Assembly (NCBI RefSeq): GCF_905220565.1
Contig: NC_059421.1
Location: forward strand, 4,545,501 to 4,609,500
Length of the DNA: 64,000 nt
Reading direction: 5' to 3'
From: Melitaea cinxia
Taxonomy: Eukaryota; Arthropoda; Insecta; Lepidoptera; Nymphalidae
Position 1 is the stretch's first letter. Each line of letters starts with the position of its first letter. The notes under the pieces are model-generated. The model was not told the origin of the DNA, did not search any database, and saw only the letters and a list, made by a program, of their open reading frames with translations. Of this stretch, positions 33,679-47,500 are shown piece after piece. Position numbers and translations under genes: made by a program.

Positions 33679-33942
33679 CACTGCGGGTTATCGGATAAAT
33701 CCCTACTATGAGTAACGAGTCTATAAGATTTATATATTATTTAGTGGGATTGATAGCTTTAAGTATTCTCCGAGGCACGATATGGAGACCCACAAGGGTT
33801 GTTCTTACATTTACATACACATTGTAGCTGACACTACAAATATTTATTTGTACAAGTATTATGTTTAATGAAATGAAACCCACGACCACTGGTGTTAAGA
33901 CGTACACGCACCATTACACCAGATCGGTTGTCATTGCATTGA
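33679..33942 (-). mobile_element. SINE, head type B, decayed
   Basis: The body (CGGGTTATCGGATAAATCCC, TCTCCGAGGCACG) and, at the right, the reversed head ACGCACCATTACACCAGATC are readable. The centre has decayed. Confidence 0.65.
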
Positions 33943-34357
33943 AAGATTAAAAATATAAATAATCCATAGCTCTTGAACTTGAGTCATATCAATTGTAATA
34001 TACTTTGATAAATACTTAGATAGAAATATTGTCAGGATGGATAGATGGATGTTTGTTACTCTTTCACACATCTATTGAAATGATTTTAATGAAATTTGGT
34101 ATTATGAGCCTCGTAGATATAAAGTTTTTTAAAAAAATTGTAAATATAAGATTAATTGGTGAAACAGCCGTCGAGTATGGATGTTGAATTAAGACTAATT
34201 GAATGCTCGGTCAGCCAAAAGGGGTACAAAAATACTATCTAGAACAGTACATAGATAATTAAAGATCTAAAATAATTCACAGACTAGTTTTTATGCCGAC
34301 ATTTCCACGGGATCGGAAATAACGCGCTAGCTACTTTTTAAATGTACTAGCTTAGAA
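33943..34357. other. Intergenic DNA with unclassified repeat
   Basis: 34030-34150 (GATGGATAGATGGATGTTTG...GAAATTTGGTA) resembles the body of a dispersed Helitron-like repeat. No gene. Confidence 0.35.
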
Positions 34358-34518
34358 CATGATTGTTGCACTAACGACAGTCACAGGTTCAATCACCGCT
34401 CACGAGAGACATATTTTTTGGCCATATAGATGTTTGTCGTGGTCTCCGCGTTTGTATATGTATTGTGTGTTTCCGGATACAGGAGAAATTCTTACTGGGG
34501 GTCGTTGAGTGTGAAAGT
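34358..34518 (+). mobile_element. SINE, type A head with alternative tail
   Basis: TTGCACTAACGACAGTCACAG and a CAATCACCGCTCACGAG box-B region, then GATGTTTGTCGTGGTCTCC and the alternative tail GGAGAAATTCTTACTGGGGG plus GTTGAGTGTGAAAG. Confidence 0.65.
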
Positions 34519-34832
34519 TTATTTATTATTCATGATTATAATTATGTGACGCAAATCACATAGTCAATTAACCGCATAATATATTATTCATTACTATTTT
34601 AGGCGACTAACGCATACGATCTTTATCTTTATTATGTAATTTATTAAACTATTTATATCGAAGCGAAGTAGCTATTTACTAAAGTTGCTTCCTAAGAATA
34701 AAACTAATCCAAACTTCTTAGACCCTTTATACTACTTCCTGTGACCAGTAATGGTTTGTTTACTGGAGCTGTAAATGTTCACGACAACCTACTTGTTTAC
34801 TGGCCATTTTCTTTTATTTATTTTTGTAATCC

Positions 34833-35095
34833 TAAGTAACCGCTCTGGTGTAGCGGCGGCGTGATGGCGCCTACACACCGGCGGTTTGCAAATATCCACA
34901 ATTGTATTTGCTCAAATATTTCTTTCCGGCTTGGATGTCTGTCCTTGTGGGTCTCCCCACTGTGTATTGGAGAGCAAGTTAAGCTGCCAGTCCCGGTTGT
35001 TATCATGTACATCTGATAGCGATCGTTACTCATAGTAGGGAATATATCCGCCAACCCGCAGTGGAGCAGCGTGATGGACTAAGCTCCAATATCTT
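34833..35095 (+). mobile_element. SINE, head type B
   Basis: AACCGCTCTGGTGTAGCGG head, GGCGCCTACACACCGGCGG, then the shared body to TGGACTAAGCTCCAATATC. The 3' end is truncated. Confidence 0.8.
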
Positions 35096-35138
35096 TTAAT
35101 AGTGAGTTGATACTAAATTTATATAATTGCTTGCTTTC

Positions 35139-35368
35139 AAAAAAAAACTGACTGCAATAATACCGACTAGTAATACAACGTAGGTAGACTTCAAATAAAT
35201 ACGCATTATTAGAAATAGCTCAAAAAGTGCTAATAAGATCTCGATCAAATGTAAATGGAATCATATGACAAAAACCAGCTTTCGGTAAAAAAAAGAATCA
35301 TCAAAAAATTGGAAAATCCAGTATAAAGTTATGAGATGCTCCTCCTTTCTTGAAGGCCATTAAAAATA
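35139..35368 (-). repeat. AACCGACTTC-family repeat, decayed
   Basis: AAACTGACTGCAATAATACC to CCTCCTTTCTTGAAGGCCAT with the middle part missing. Confidence 0.6.
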
Positions 35369-35835
35369 TCATAACGGTGTCCCAATAATAAGGTGATAGG
35401 AACCGTTAAAATAGATTGGATATCTATTATAGATATGTTATTTATTTTAGAAATAATATATGGCTTACAATTAGACCATTCTGCAAGCGCTTTGTGTTCA
35501 AGTTACTTCTACAAGAAAACCACATGTCTAAAAAATAAAAACCTTTCTATTTATAACTAGCTGCCACTTCTAACTCCTGTTTAACTCTATTGCTATTCCC
35601 TAAATTCCTTCTTAACTATAACTAGGTAGTATTTAAAGAATAGTAAAACAATTTTTTGTGTGCCGCAGCACAAAATACCGTTTTTTTAAGTTCATCAAAA
35701 ACCTACAAGGCTACAACTAGCTACGGAACTAGTACTAGTAAGAAACATTTACTCTGTTGCACAATACCATTTCCGTTATTAATTTATTTAAATAGCCCAT
35801 TAATCCAAGACTTTTTTTTATTTTAGGGTTTATTA

Positions 35836-36126
35836 TCTATACATATAAATAAATTTGGAGTGTCTGTTTGTAATATTAAAATAACCGCTTTTTACTAAAT
35901 GCATATGGATGTATACACGGTACATATACCAAAATAGCGTTTTTTACAATTTTTGTCTCTGAAATGGCTGAACCGATTTTAACAAGACTTTTACTGGCAG
36001 ATAGCTGACGTAACAAGGAGTAACCTAGGTTACTTTTATTTTAGAAATTTATTTATTTTGTAACTCTGTGAACTAAACAATATATTTTTTTAAGTTCCAC
36101 GCGGACAAAGTCGCGGGCAAAGCTAG
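35836..36126 (+). mobile_element. Non-autonomous Helitron (291 bp)
   Basis: A|TCTATACATATAAATAAATT start and GTCGCGGGCAAAGCTAG|T end. Same family as 11484-11811, but the GTCT tract has collapsed. Confidence 0.88.
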
Positions 36127-36416
36127 TAAATATTAAATTTTTAACTATCCGTAGGTCAAACGAACTATTTTCGTGTCTGCGTATGTATCTGTCCAGCCGC
36201 ATAACCCAAAAACCACACCAGAATATAAGAGTTTCCAATTTTCGTAAGATCAATGCACACACATTTTAGACAGACATGCAAGTTAAAGTCTATTAAGATA
36301 TAAAATTTAATATAATTTAAAAAAATCAAACATTAATGCTTTGAATATTTTATTTCAGGGCATCTTTCAAGGGACATTATAGACCAAATATATAAATGAT
36401 ATTTGAAAGGTACTCA

Positions 36417-36620
36417 CCAAGAAATATCATACATCCATAAATTATCGTTGTATGCACTGTTCACACATTTTCACAACACGTTTTCAATTAACACAAAGGT
36501 GGCCTTTCCAGTCGAATTTCGGATATTATTTCCTATATTAAAATAGGATTATTTGAAAGAGTCCGGGCCGCGCGAGCGCCGGACGGAATTTAGAGCGGGC
36601 GAACACCAACCGATGCGCTA
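36417..36620 (-). promoter_or_regulatory. Candidate promoter and 5' exon, minus strand
   Basis: On the minus strand a CpG-rich block (36555-36615) precedes an AT-rich leader with a short upstream ORF (ATGTGTGAACAG). A strong splice donor follows at 36416 (TTCTTG|GTGAGTACC). An in-frame ATGATATTTCTTG sits just before the donor. This is the layout of an insect first exon, but no downstream exon was identified. Confidence 0.33.
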
Positions 36621-36737
36621 TTTATATTTTAGCTGGGAGAGATCGGTGAGCCAATGTAAATTGACCTATGCCACCGCATTTAGGATTAGTGTATAACTTC
36701 TACAAGATACAAAAGGCATCTTCAGAAACGTTATAAG

Positions 36738-36885
36738 GAAAAAAGAGGAGAATCTCAATTCGACCGTATTTTTTAACATTTATTCTAATATGTTTTTTTG
36801 TACTAGGTATTCTTGTCGATATAATATGAATTCGGTTTTTTCATTTCGAGAAACTTCGAGAAACTTCACAATTATTTGTGTGTTA
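36738..36885 (+). repeat. AACCGACTTC-family repeat, mostly deleted
   Basis: The left block GAGAATCTCAATTCGACCGT is joined to the right block TTGTCGATATAATATGAATTCGG and the CACAATTATTT arm. Confidence 0.55.
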
Positions 36886-36939
36886 TTTTGACCACACCGA
36901 TCGATTTACTTTACCGTGTCTTCTGCGTTTTACGTTACC

Positions 36940-37112
36940 AGGTATTTAAATAACGACCGGGACCGACGGCTTAACGTACTCTCCGACGCATGGTGGGGAG
37001 ACCCAAAAGGACAGACATCCAATCCGGAAAGAAATATTTGTATCCATCCGGAGCGGGAATCGAACCTGCAAACCGTCGTTGTTTTAAGCGACCACTACTT
37101 ATGGCACTAGAG
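36940..37112 (-). mobile_element. SINE, head type B, partial
   Basis: GGGACCGACGGCTTAACG, GGTGGGGAGACCC and a reversed box B (GCGGGAATCGAACCTGC). The 3' tail is missing. Confidence 0.75.
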
Positions 37113-38570
37113 TACAATTTAGTGTCATAATACTCGTAGTAAATGAAGTATGACATACTTTTTGATAGCAGATATAAAACCATAGAAAATGTATTATTCA
37201 AAAGAGTATAGGATATCAGTAAGGAAGAAATATAATTAGGAAATAAAGGATGATTGACGCTTTACAACATTGACGGCGATGTCGAAAATATTAATGATTT
37301 TAGAGCCGGACAATATTTCGCCAGACTAATTAACAAAGTATTCGTATTTCTTGTTTCATGCTTAGGATAAGAACGTAGAATTAATTAATACGCGAATCCA
37401 AACTTCTTCTATGACGTTGTTGATTTTTTCCATAATGTATTATTTCACGGTTGAATAAAATAAAATCTTTGAATATTTATTTCTTCAGTTAAGATAAAAA
37501 TTTAACTTGGAACTGTCACTCTGGATCGACTTGAACGATCCACAGGGCCTTAATATTTACTACATTAATTTTTACACATTGACATTTACTTAGGACTGTC
37601 TGTCCTTCGTCTCTTGTATACCAAGCTGAAAACTATTATTATAATTTCCACCAATACTGCAGCTCAAGTTATATTTGACGCTATCATGATGGTATTAAGA
37701 AATAAATATCCAAAAGCCCAGTCCTCGTCGTAAGGCGTTGTTCTTTTTTCATTTTAAAAATACAATTAGCAACCCACCCGGTTTTTTAAGAACACAATAT
37801 AGCCATTATAACACGTTTTTGCTTAACCCCGAGATTTCGGGATTGGGAACACAAGATCCCAGAATTTCTGGGCTGTCTCGAGATTATTAGGTAACAGGTA
37901 AAAAAATTCCACAAGCAATAGCAAAATTATAAGAACTTCAAAAGAAAAAAGAACGTATTTTGAAAATCATGAAATTGATCAATTTAAACCTGATCCTCTG
38001 TAATATCTATTTAAATAAACGCAATATTTTTGGCACTAATAAGTTCAGAGTGTTTACATATTTAAATTAAAAGTCAGTTAAATAATAATGAAATATTATA
38101 TATTTAAAAATTAAATTATATATTAAAAGAAGCTTTCAATAACCATCACAATCATCAGCCTAAACCACTTAACAATTTGATATAGATCACAAATTGCTTA
38201 GACAAACATTACAAATCTCTCAACGATTTAAAAATCAATAACAATTTAAACTCAATAACTCGTACTATTATTTAATATTCGCATAAAAGTCAAAACCATA
38301 TATTTGTTCACGATATTGTTTCATCCCAATACAGTTTTATCCCAAATACTGAAATCTAATTAGTCTAGGATGTTAATTCGTTTGAGAATATCATTATTTT
38401 GTTGTGTAGGTTAGCCAAAATATTTTAGAACTAAGGTCATAAGTAAACTAGAATTTGAAGTCTTATATACCTAAAAAAGTTTAGTTATGTACAATGAAAA
38501 AACCTTAAATCAACGTTGGTTTTAACTTTTAAACTAATATCAAATAATCACATAACGTAACTCAAACAAT
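37113..38570. other. Intergenic DNA downstream of the transporter gene
   Basis: The stretch holds a palindromic word pair near 37832-37880 (CCCGAGATTTCGGG, CCCAGAATTTCTGGG). No exon was recognised. Confidence 0.35.
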
Positions 38571-41500
38571 TTATCTAAAGACAGACAACAATTCATTGAA
38601 ATTGACAACTGTTCCGCAAACCAAAATGAAAAGTCCTATTGAAATTAAAAATATCCCTTTCCAAAGACGCCATTTATACTTGCCCAGGCCTGGTCTCTGC
38701 CAGATCGTCATCAAGTAGATCATGTTAGGCCATATAAACGCCATGTTTGATAAGCAAAAGGTGCCCAGCTAAAACGAAACAGAACCTCCCTTTTTTATTT
38801 AGTTAAGTTCTTTTGTTGACGCCGCGTTGGCGCAACCGTTACAGCCATGGATTGTACCTGTTGCGCTGGCGGTTGCGGGTTCGATCCCCGCACATGACAA
38901 ACATTTGTTTTGGCCGTACAGGTGTTTGCCGTGGTCTGGGTGTTTGTGCAGTCCTTGTGGGTATCCCCACCGTGCCTCGGAGAGCACGTTAAGCCGTCGG
39001 TCCCGGTTGTTATTATGTATGTATGTGTGGTAGCGATCGTTAGTCAGCAGCGTGGTGGATTAAGCTCTGATCCTACTCCTACATGAGGAAAGAGGCCTAT
39101 GCCCAGTAGTGGGATATTACAGGCTGAAGCGTAAGTTGTTTTAGCTATTAAACAGCTATAATTCGTTAGTGCTAATAAAAAAGATTAGTGAATGTTTAAT
39201 AGGTAGTTTCAGGTCTTGATCGTCCACAAGAAAAAACGAACCATAGTATATGTCATTTTTACATACAGTAGCTAGTCAATCAATTACTTCTTTATGTATT
39301 CTCTGTTTGTTAGGATAATCTAACCATAGCTGTCAAAGCAATACTAATTCTAAATTAACATACTTTATACTGAGGTAGGGCACAGCAGGAAATTTCCTGC
39401 TCAAATATGGAGCAGCCCGACTGGGGAAGTACCCCGACCTTATAGAAGATCACAGCTAAATAATACTGTTTTCAAGCAGTGTTCTGTTTCTGTTGGTGAA
39501 TAAGGTGACCAGAGCTTCTTGGGGGATCGGGGTTCGCAGACGTCTATAAGCTATTGTAATAAAAAAACTCTGTCAGCAGTTTTTAGATTTAAAAAATTTA
39601 AAGAAAATTATATCGAGATTTTTTTATGTAGTAATATAGTCTTTATGAATTTCATAATACTAACGAATCCCATAAGTGCATTGATATTCGGAAAGACGAT
39701 AGCAACGATTCCAATCATCATGACGAAAATGGCTCTATAAATGAGTTCCCACATCAATATCTTGTCCTGGTTATGACGAGACTTGATGTAGTAGAAGCAC
39801 AAATTAAAGGGCACCCAGTAGTTTAAGGCGTGGGTGATGTAGATCATGATAGCTATACCTCCTTTTAGAATCTTAGGGAAGCTGAAATTATTATAATTAT
39901 TATACAGACATAAATAATATTAACTTTTGTTAATTTTTGTTAATAGGCCATATTAAATTTTACTGTAAAAATTACAATTTGCAGAAGTTTTACATGTTAC
40001 CAATAAGCTTGAAATCGATCGTGATATTAATTTTCAATAGCAAATTTACATCTTGATGTACTCTGCATTCATAGCTGCTTAAATGCAAAAATAAATAACA
40101 ATAAAAATGCACTAACAGAGTCATGGGAAAGTTGACAGTGATAGGAGATTCGCAAGCGTCCAGAAAGCCAACGTATCCAAAGAAAGAAACAGAGAAAGTG
40201 CACATAATGATCAGCGACATGCCTAGAAAGATTAGTAAAATAAATAGTTTGAGATAAAGTAAGAAGATAATAAATGACTATTTTTAGTAAATTCGATTTT
40301 TAAAATATTTTGAGGTCACTTCAGCCTATCGCAGTCCACTGCTGGACATAGGCCTCCCCAAGTTCGCGCCACACATCCCGGTCTTCCGCAATCCTCATCC
40401 AGCCTACACCGGCAATCTTACGTAGATCGTCGGTCCAACGGGCCGGAGGACGTCCCACACTGCGTTTGCCAAGACGCGGTCTCCACTCTAGGACCCGTCT
40501 ACTCCAACGGCCATCGGTCCTGCGACACAGATGACCAGCCCACTGCCACTTCAACTTGCTAATTCTGTGGGCTATGTCGGTTACTTTCGTTCTCTCGCGG
40601 ATAGTCTCATTTCTAATCCTGTCTTTGAGAGAGACCCCAAGCATAGCCCGTTCCATTGCACGTTGAGCGACTTTAAACTTGTGGACCAGTCCCTTGGTCA
40701 GTGTCCACGTCTCGTCTCCGTATGTTAACACAGGCAGGACGCATTGCTCGAAAACTTTTGTCTTCAAGCATTGCGGAATCTTCGAAGTGAAGACTCGACG
40801 GAGTCTGCCAAACGCCGCCCAGCCCAACCGAATCCTCCTATCGGCCTCCTTCTCGAAGTTGTTGCGGCCTAGTTGGATAGTATGGCCTAGGTAAATATAA
40901 TCCTGAACAACTTCGAGAAGGGTACCATCGACCGATACCGGTATCGGTATGACTTGGTTGTTAAACATAACTTTCGTCTTATCCAAGTTCATACAGAGAC
41001 CGACACGTCGGGAGGACTCGTTTAGGCCGGCCAGCATTTGGCCTAACTCATCCAGCGTCTCCGCAAAGATGACAATATCGTCGGCGAAACGAAGGTGAGA
41101 GATGAATTCACCGTTGACGTTGATGCCCCGTTCCCCCCAATCCAAGGTCTTAAAAACGACGAGACGATTCGTAACAACCCCCGAAAACAGCTTATAGACG
41201 TGGCTCAGAAGTGAGATCGGTCTGTAATTCTTTAACAGAGACTTATCGCCTCTCTTAAAGAACAGCACCACCACACTCCTGGACCACGCCTCCGGCGTGG
41301 TACCTCGGTGGATGACGGCGTTAAATAGTCTTGCCAAGGCTTTCAGGACAGGTCGCCCTGCGGTTTTAAGGAGTTCAGTGGTAACTCCGTCATCCCCCGG
41401 GGCCCTTCCGTTTTTAAGCTGCCCGAGCGCTGCACCAATCCCATCCTCTTCGAAGTCCGGGATACACTCCGAATAATGGCGCAACAATGGTGCCCGTGGA

Positions 41501-44500
41501 TCTTCGGTGTCCCAAGTCGCAGGCTTGCGTGCGCTCGACGAGTACAGCTGTCCATAAAAATTCTCAACCTCTTCTCGGACCTGAGGGCGAGAGCAGACGG
41601 TTCTGCCATCTGCTGTTTTAAGCTTCGCAAGAAAGCTTCTCCCCAATGGTCTTTGGAAAACTTTGGACCCCCTATTCTGCTCAATCAGAGTAGCAACCTC
41701 TCTCGTATTTGAGCAGCGGAGGTCTCGGCGAATAATTTTCCGTACCCTCTTGGAAAGAGCCCTCTGTTCTGGCGAAGCAGCCGGCAACTCGCGCCTCTGC
41801 CGCATCAGATCCAAGACTTCGGGAGAAAGTTTGGACTGCTTCGTTGGCTTTGTTGGTGGAAAGTGCCTGCGACCCAGTGTACACACCGTCTTCACCACGT
41901 TGTCGGTTATCTCGTCCACGTCGCTAGTAGTTTCCAGCGAATCGAATCGGTTTTGGAGTTCCAACTGAAACTGCTCGGAGCCACATAGTATTTGGGGCAG
42001 CGTAGGTCGGAGAGTAGATTTCATCAAGCGGGTCCGCTCCTTTCGAAGACATATATTCAGAGTGCCCCGTACTAGCCGGTGGTCGCTGCCGGTGTTAAAC
42101 CTGTTAACCACTGAGACATCTCTGAATATATGCCTTTTATCCGCTATGATGAAATCTATCTCGTTCCTCGTCACAGTATCGGGGCTTTGCCATGTCCACC
42201 TCCTTTGGGGCTTCTTCTCAAAAAATGAGTTCATCAAGAAGAGCCCCTCCGATTCGAGGAAGTTGACAAGCGTCTGCCCCCTGTGATTCCTGTGCCCCAA
42301 TCCGTGTGGTCCGATGCTCGATCCGTCGCGGCCTTGTACTCCCACTTTAGCGTTGAAGTCTCCCATAACAACGCTGTAGAAGGTCGAAGTAGTGCCATGT
42401 ATGGCCCTTGTAATATCTTCATACAAGGCTTCGACTTCATCGTCAGAGTGTGCCGAGGTCGGCGCATATACCTGTATCACTTTCAGGGAGTACCTGTCGG
42501 TGAGCTTAAGTACAAGGTACGCTACCCGGGTCGACACACTACTGACTTCCACAACGTTGTTAGTGAGAGTCTTGTGAACCAGAAAACCGACGCCACCTTG
42601 GGAAAGCCCATCACCTTCACGGAAGTAGAACAAGTGCCCGGAGTCCAGGATCATCGTGTCCTCTCCCTCTCTTCGGACTTCAGACAACCCCAGTATGCTC
42701 CACTTAATGTGACTAAGTTCTACCTCAAGTTCGGTGAGGTGATGGTCCAACCGTAGCGTGCGTCCATTATACGTAGCCAGGAATATTTTTCTATGGCAGC
42801 CTCCCGTACCCCGGTGATTCTTAGCACCCTCTACCCCACCGTTACCACGGCCGCTGCCGTAGCCGGGAATAGTGGGGCTGCCGGGAACTGAGGGCCTTAT
42901 TTTTAGGTTCAAACTCATGGGGGTTTTTGCCCATAGTCACCACGCTGGGCAGGCGGGTTGGTGACCGCAGGGCTGACTTTGTCGCACCGAAGACGCTGCT
43001 GCCCGTCCTCGGTCTGTGCATTTAAAAAGCCAGCAGTTGGATGGCTATCCCGCCATCGGTCGGCCTTTTAAGTTCCAAGGTGGTAGTGGAACTGTGCTAT
43101 CCCTTAGTCGCCTCTTACGACACCCACGGGAAGAGATGGGGTGGCTAAATTCTTTAGTGCCGTAACCACACAGCACACACATTTTGAGGTACAACATAAA
43201 AAATTAAGCAGATATTTAAAATCTTACGCAATGACTTTCTTAACGTTTTGTTAAAAGCTTGCTGTGTGGCTACGGCAGTAAAGAATATAGCCAACTCCTC
43301 TTTTCCGTGGGTGACGTAAGAGGCAATTGCGGGATAATACAGTTTCACTACCATCTTGGAACTATTAAAGCCGATCGATGGTGGAATAACCATACGCCTG
43401 ATGGCTTTAAAATACACAGACTTAAGACGGGCAGCAACGTCTTCGGTGCGATAAAGCCAGACCTGTGGTCACCGACCCGTCTGCCCAACGTGATGACTAC
43501 ACAGGCTGAAGACGCTGCTGCCCGTCTTGGGCCTGTGTATTTCAAAGCCAGCAGTTGGATGGTTATCCCGCCATCGGTCGGCTTTTTAAGTTCCAAGGTG
43601 GTAGTGGAACTGTGTTATCCCTCAGTCGCCTCTTACGACACCCACGGGAAGAGTGGGGGTGGCTATACTCTTACTACCGTAACCACACAGCAATCACCGT
43701 GATTATTTCGAATCTCTCAAGATTTCGGGGACACCCGTGATCGGCCTCTTCATCGCCAACGAAATATGAGGAGATTCAAAAGAACAGCCACGGTAAGTCC
43801 AGTAGAATAAATAAAGGACCTTACCAGTCATTAACACTTGAGGATACTTCTTTGGATCTTTCATATTGTTCTCGATGGGTATGACGACACCCGAACACGA
43901 CATGCTGAACACAGACATACCGACGTACTCGAAGAAATTATACAGTTTCGTCACTTTGACCAAATTTGAGAACGTCGGATTAAATACGAACGCGTAGTAC
44001 ACGGTTAACATAATACAGAACACTGAAAAGTTTAAAGGCCTGTTTCATAATTCAATATTTTTTTGTATATTATTATTATTTTGTTTAAATAAAGATTGCT
44101 GATAGACCATGTTATCCAACAATATACAGTTGTATTTGCTGCTCTAATTGCAAGCAACACTGGATTCATAGAGGCAACGATTTTTAATATATACGTAAAT
44201 ATTTTTACGGATAGTGTTTTTTTATGCTTGTAACTATTTGACTTTCTATTTCCAATTCCTCTAAGTTAATTAATAATTTAAATAAAATAAACATTAAGTT
44301 GAAAAATCTTACGTATAATAATATTAGCCACGATGGAAAAGGGTGCCAACCACTTGAGATGAGTGATCAAACAAATAAGTATAACGGGTAATATCATTGC
44401 CGCCAAGTATACCCGTAAGTCAGGGTACCCTTAAAGCAAAATAATAGATAATAACTAAAAATAATTGGTAATTGTCTAGTGTGAATAGGAATCGATTACA

Positions 44501-47500
44501 AAGATTTCCATAGCATTGTAGAAATGTTCATTATATTGATAGAACTTTATATTACCTCAACTATACTAGTAAATACTGGTTTGTGGCTGTTGCGATGGCG
44601 GTTCTGGTTTCGATCCCCGCACATGAAAATCATTTGTATTGGCCATACAGATATTTGCGGTGGCCTGGCTGTTTGGGCAGTACTCGTGGGTCTCCCCACC
44701 GTGCCGGGCAGAGAGCACGTTAAGCCGTTGGTCCCGGTTGTATACACCTGATCGCGATCGTTACTCATAGTAGGGAATATATCTACCAACCCGCAATGGA
44801 GCAGCGTGGTGGATTAGGCTTTGATCTTTCTCCTACATGAGGAAGGAGGCCTATGCCCAGCAGTGGGATATTACAGGCTGAAGCGTAATAATCTTTCAGC
44901 AATTTTTATTATGTTGTTTTCCGCCTTTTCTACTAAAAACTTATATCACCTAATCTCACAAGCATGGGCGTACCCACCGGTGGAGGAAAGGTGGGGCATT
45001 TCGTCGACCCTAACTCGAGCTAATAATTGTTATTTTCGATTTTAATAAGGGAATCTTAGGTAGATTTAGCTACAACCTCCGCAACCTGTTATTGAACTAA
45101 TGTAGATATTGAAAGTAAATAAAAAGTGGCATCAGCCGCAGTAGATAAATAAAGAAAAAAAAAATCCTACTTATCAAGTTTTGCATTTTTTTTCTCACAC
45201 TTTTACAAAATTCTGGGTACGCCCATGCTCACAAGCACATTATTTATGTACATTACAATAATTCAAGGTCACCCGCAGTCACGATAAACTGTTGCGCTAG
45301 CGATCGCCGCTGGTTGGATCATCGCTTTACGTCAAATATTTATATCGGAATATGTTTGTCTTGTACTGGATTTTTGTTAGCTTTGAGTTTTTGGAAACCG
45401 GCGCATGATCTTCATCCTACGGGAAGCTGTTAAGCGAGATATTTTTTTCAAAATTCTTTACCTGGAGCAAGCCCCTCTATAGTTGTTCTTTGTGTGTCTT
45501 CCACGAGTTGTTTAATTGATTTCGCTATAATAATCTGGTAACATGCACAGGCGCCAAACAAATCGATACATATTATAGCATCAATCGTGTACCTTTAAAT
45601 TAAGATAAAATATATATATACATATAGTACCTACTTGATCGCCAAAATTTATAATTAGCATACTTTTAGTTAAAGAACATATTTTTAAATAGCAGTTGAT
45701 AACTGTACATGACTTTTAAATAACGATGAATAGTAATTATTCTATAATATGACCACCGTACTTTACAGGTTTAATAATTACAGTTTTTATGTTTTATTTT
45801 TATGTTATTTTATTTCTGGCCTTTTCAAAGTTCGTATGAACCCATTAACCCCCACCACCGCTGTTTTATTTTTTAATATAAGAACTTTTGATATTTTAGC
45901 GAATCGCGATCTCTTATTGGACATAGATAAGTACATTTATAATGTCTATATATATTAATACGTGAAGCAAAAACGGAGAAAGGAATGGACGGAGGAGTAT
46001 AAAATTTTGCACACTTGTAGTTTATATCGATAATAAGTGCAAAATGCTCATATATTTTTAAACTTACACATAAAAATTACATTAAATCAATAAAAAAAAA
46101 ACATTACGCACACTACTATGTATTTGACACACACACACACACACGCTTATTATACTTTTTTGTTGATTGTGAGTCTGTAGTCAAATTTTAAAAAAATTCT
46201 TTATTTTCATTATTTTTTGCTTTTCTTTAATTAAAATTTTTAATTATGGTCGAATTTCGACCGCTGGGCGACCACTAGTATATTAAAATAGGCAATAGAT
46301 TTTGTTAATCTTGTGGAATTATTAGGTGGATCGTACAGATTGTCAGTTGACTATTTGACAAAATTTATATCTTAAAAATCGTGTTACTTATCTCATACTA
46401 AATAAGTGACCTCTGCTAGCAACATTATTTAAAAATTATTTAAATTTCAAATGAGTGTCTTACGTAGTGTTTTTCTTACTAAACCTCTTTATAAAAACCG
46501 AGTAACTCTTTAATATACTCCAATATCCTATAATTACTCAAGATAAGTTTTATTATACTCGTATATAACTATTACACATACTTTACTCAAAGTCTAAAAT
46601 TAATATTACCTGAATATTTTTGAATATTTCGCGACTTTAGGATTTGGAAAGCAAGCCATAGCAGCTTCTCCGACATCTGGATATGACATACTCGGCACAC
46701 GCGTTCTTCTATACAGAATTTGAGCTGATATTACCAAGATCTGTTGAGTATCACGATAAATGTATAAAAGCTACCTACTCACAGATAAAATGTATTATTA
46801 TAAGTTCAAAAAAACTGTATCAAGTTTTAAAAAATATAGTTATTTTTTTATTCGGCTGTTACCTATGACATAAGCATTAAGTTGCTATGCCATAAGAGCA
46901 GACGACCGTGTGTGAATGTTATAAGATTGATATAACTAAAATATAAAAAAAAAAACAATATCTAGTTATTGAACTTGGAAACGACTTATTTGTAGCGGTG
47001 AATTATGACTCAACCATCCCATATAATATTAGGGAACAAACATTACAATTATAAGAAAGCCTTATATAGTAAGTGATATAAAAAAAGTAAGGGGGCGTCC
47101 ATTGATCACGTGAGGTTCGAAAAAGGGATTTAAAGAAATAACGGAAAAAGAGTTAAAAAAATAACGAAATATCAAGGATGGCAAACTGTAAGTAAGAAAA
47201 TACTCTGAAAATTTCAATATACTTACCAAAAAATACACGTGTTTTTCGGAATGGGGGAGAGTTTAGTCTAAAATCTCACCACATATCATGGATTGGCGGA
47301 TATATTCCCTAATATGAGTAACGATCGCCATCAGGTATTTATGATAACAAAGGGGACAGACGGCTTAGTGTGCTCTCCGAGGCACGGTGGGGAGAATCAC
47401 AAGGACAGACATCCAAACCGGAAAGAAATATTTGTACAAATACAAATATCGATACGGGGTTAAAAGGTTGCTAAAAATATCACGTGATTCATGGACGACC

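Noticed and set aside
41343..42756. Several plus- and minus-strand frames over the RTE LINE
   Set aside because: Shadows of the 865-codon LINE frame.
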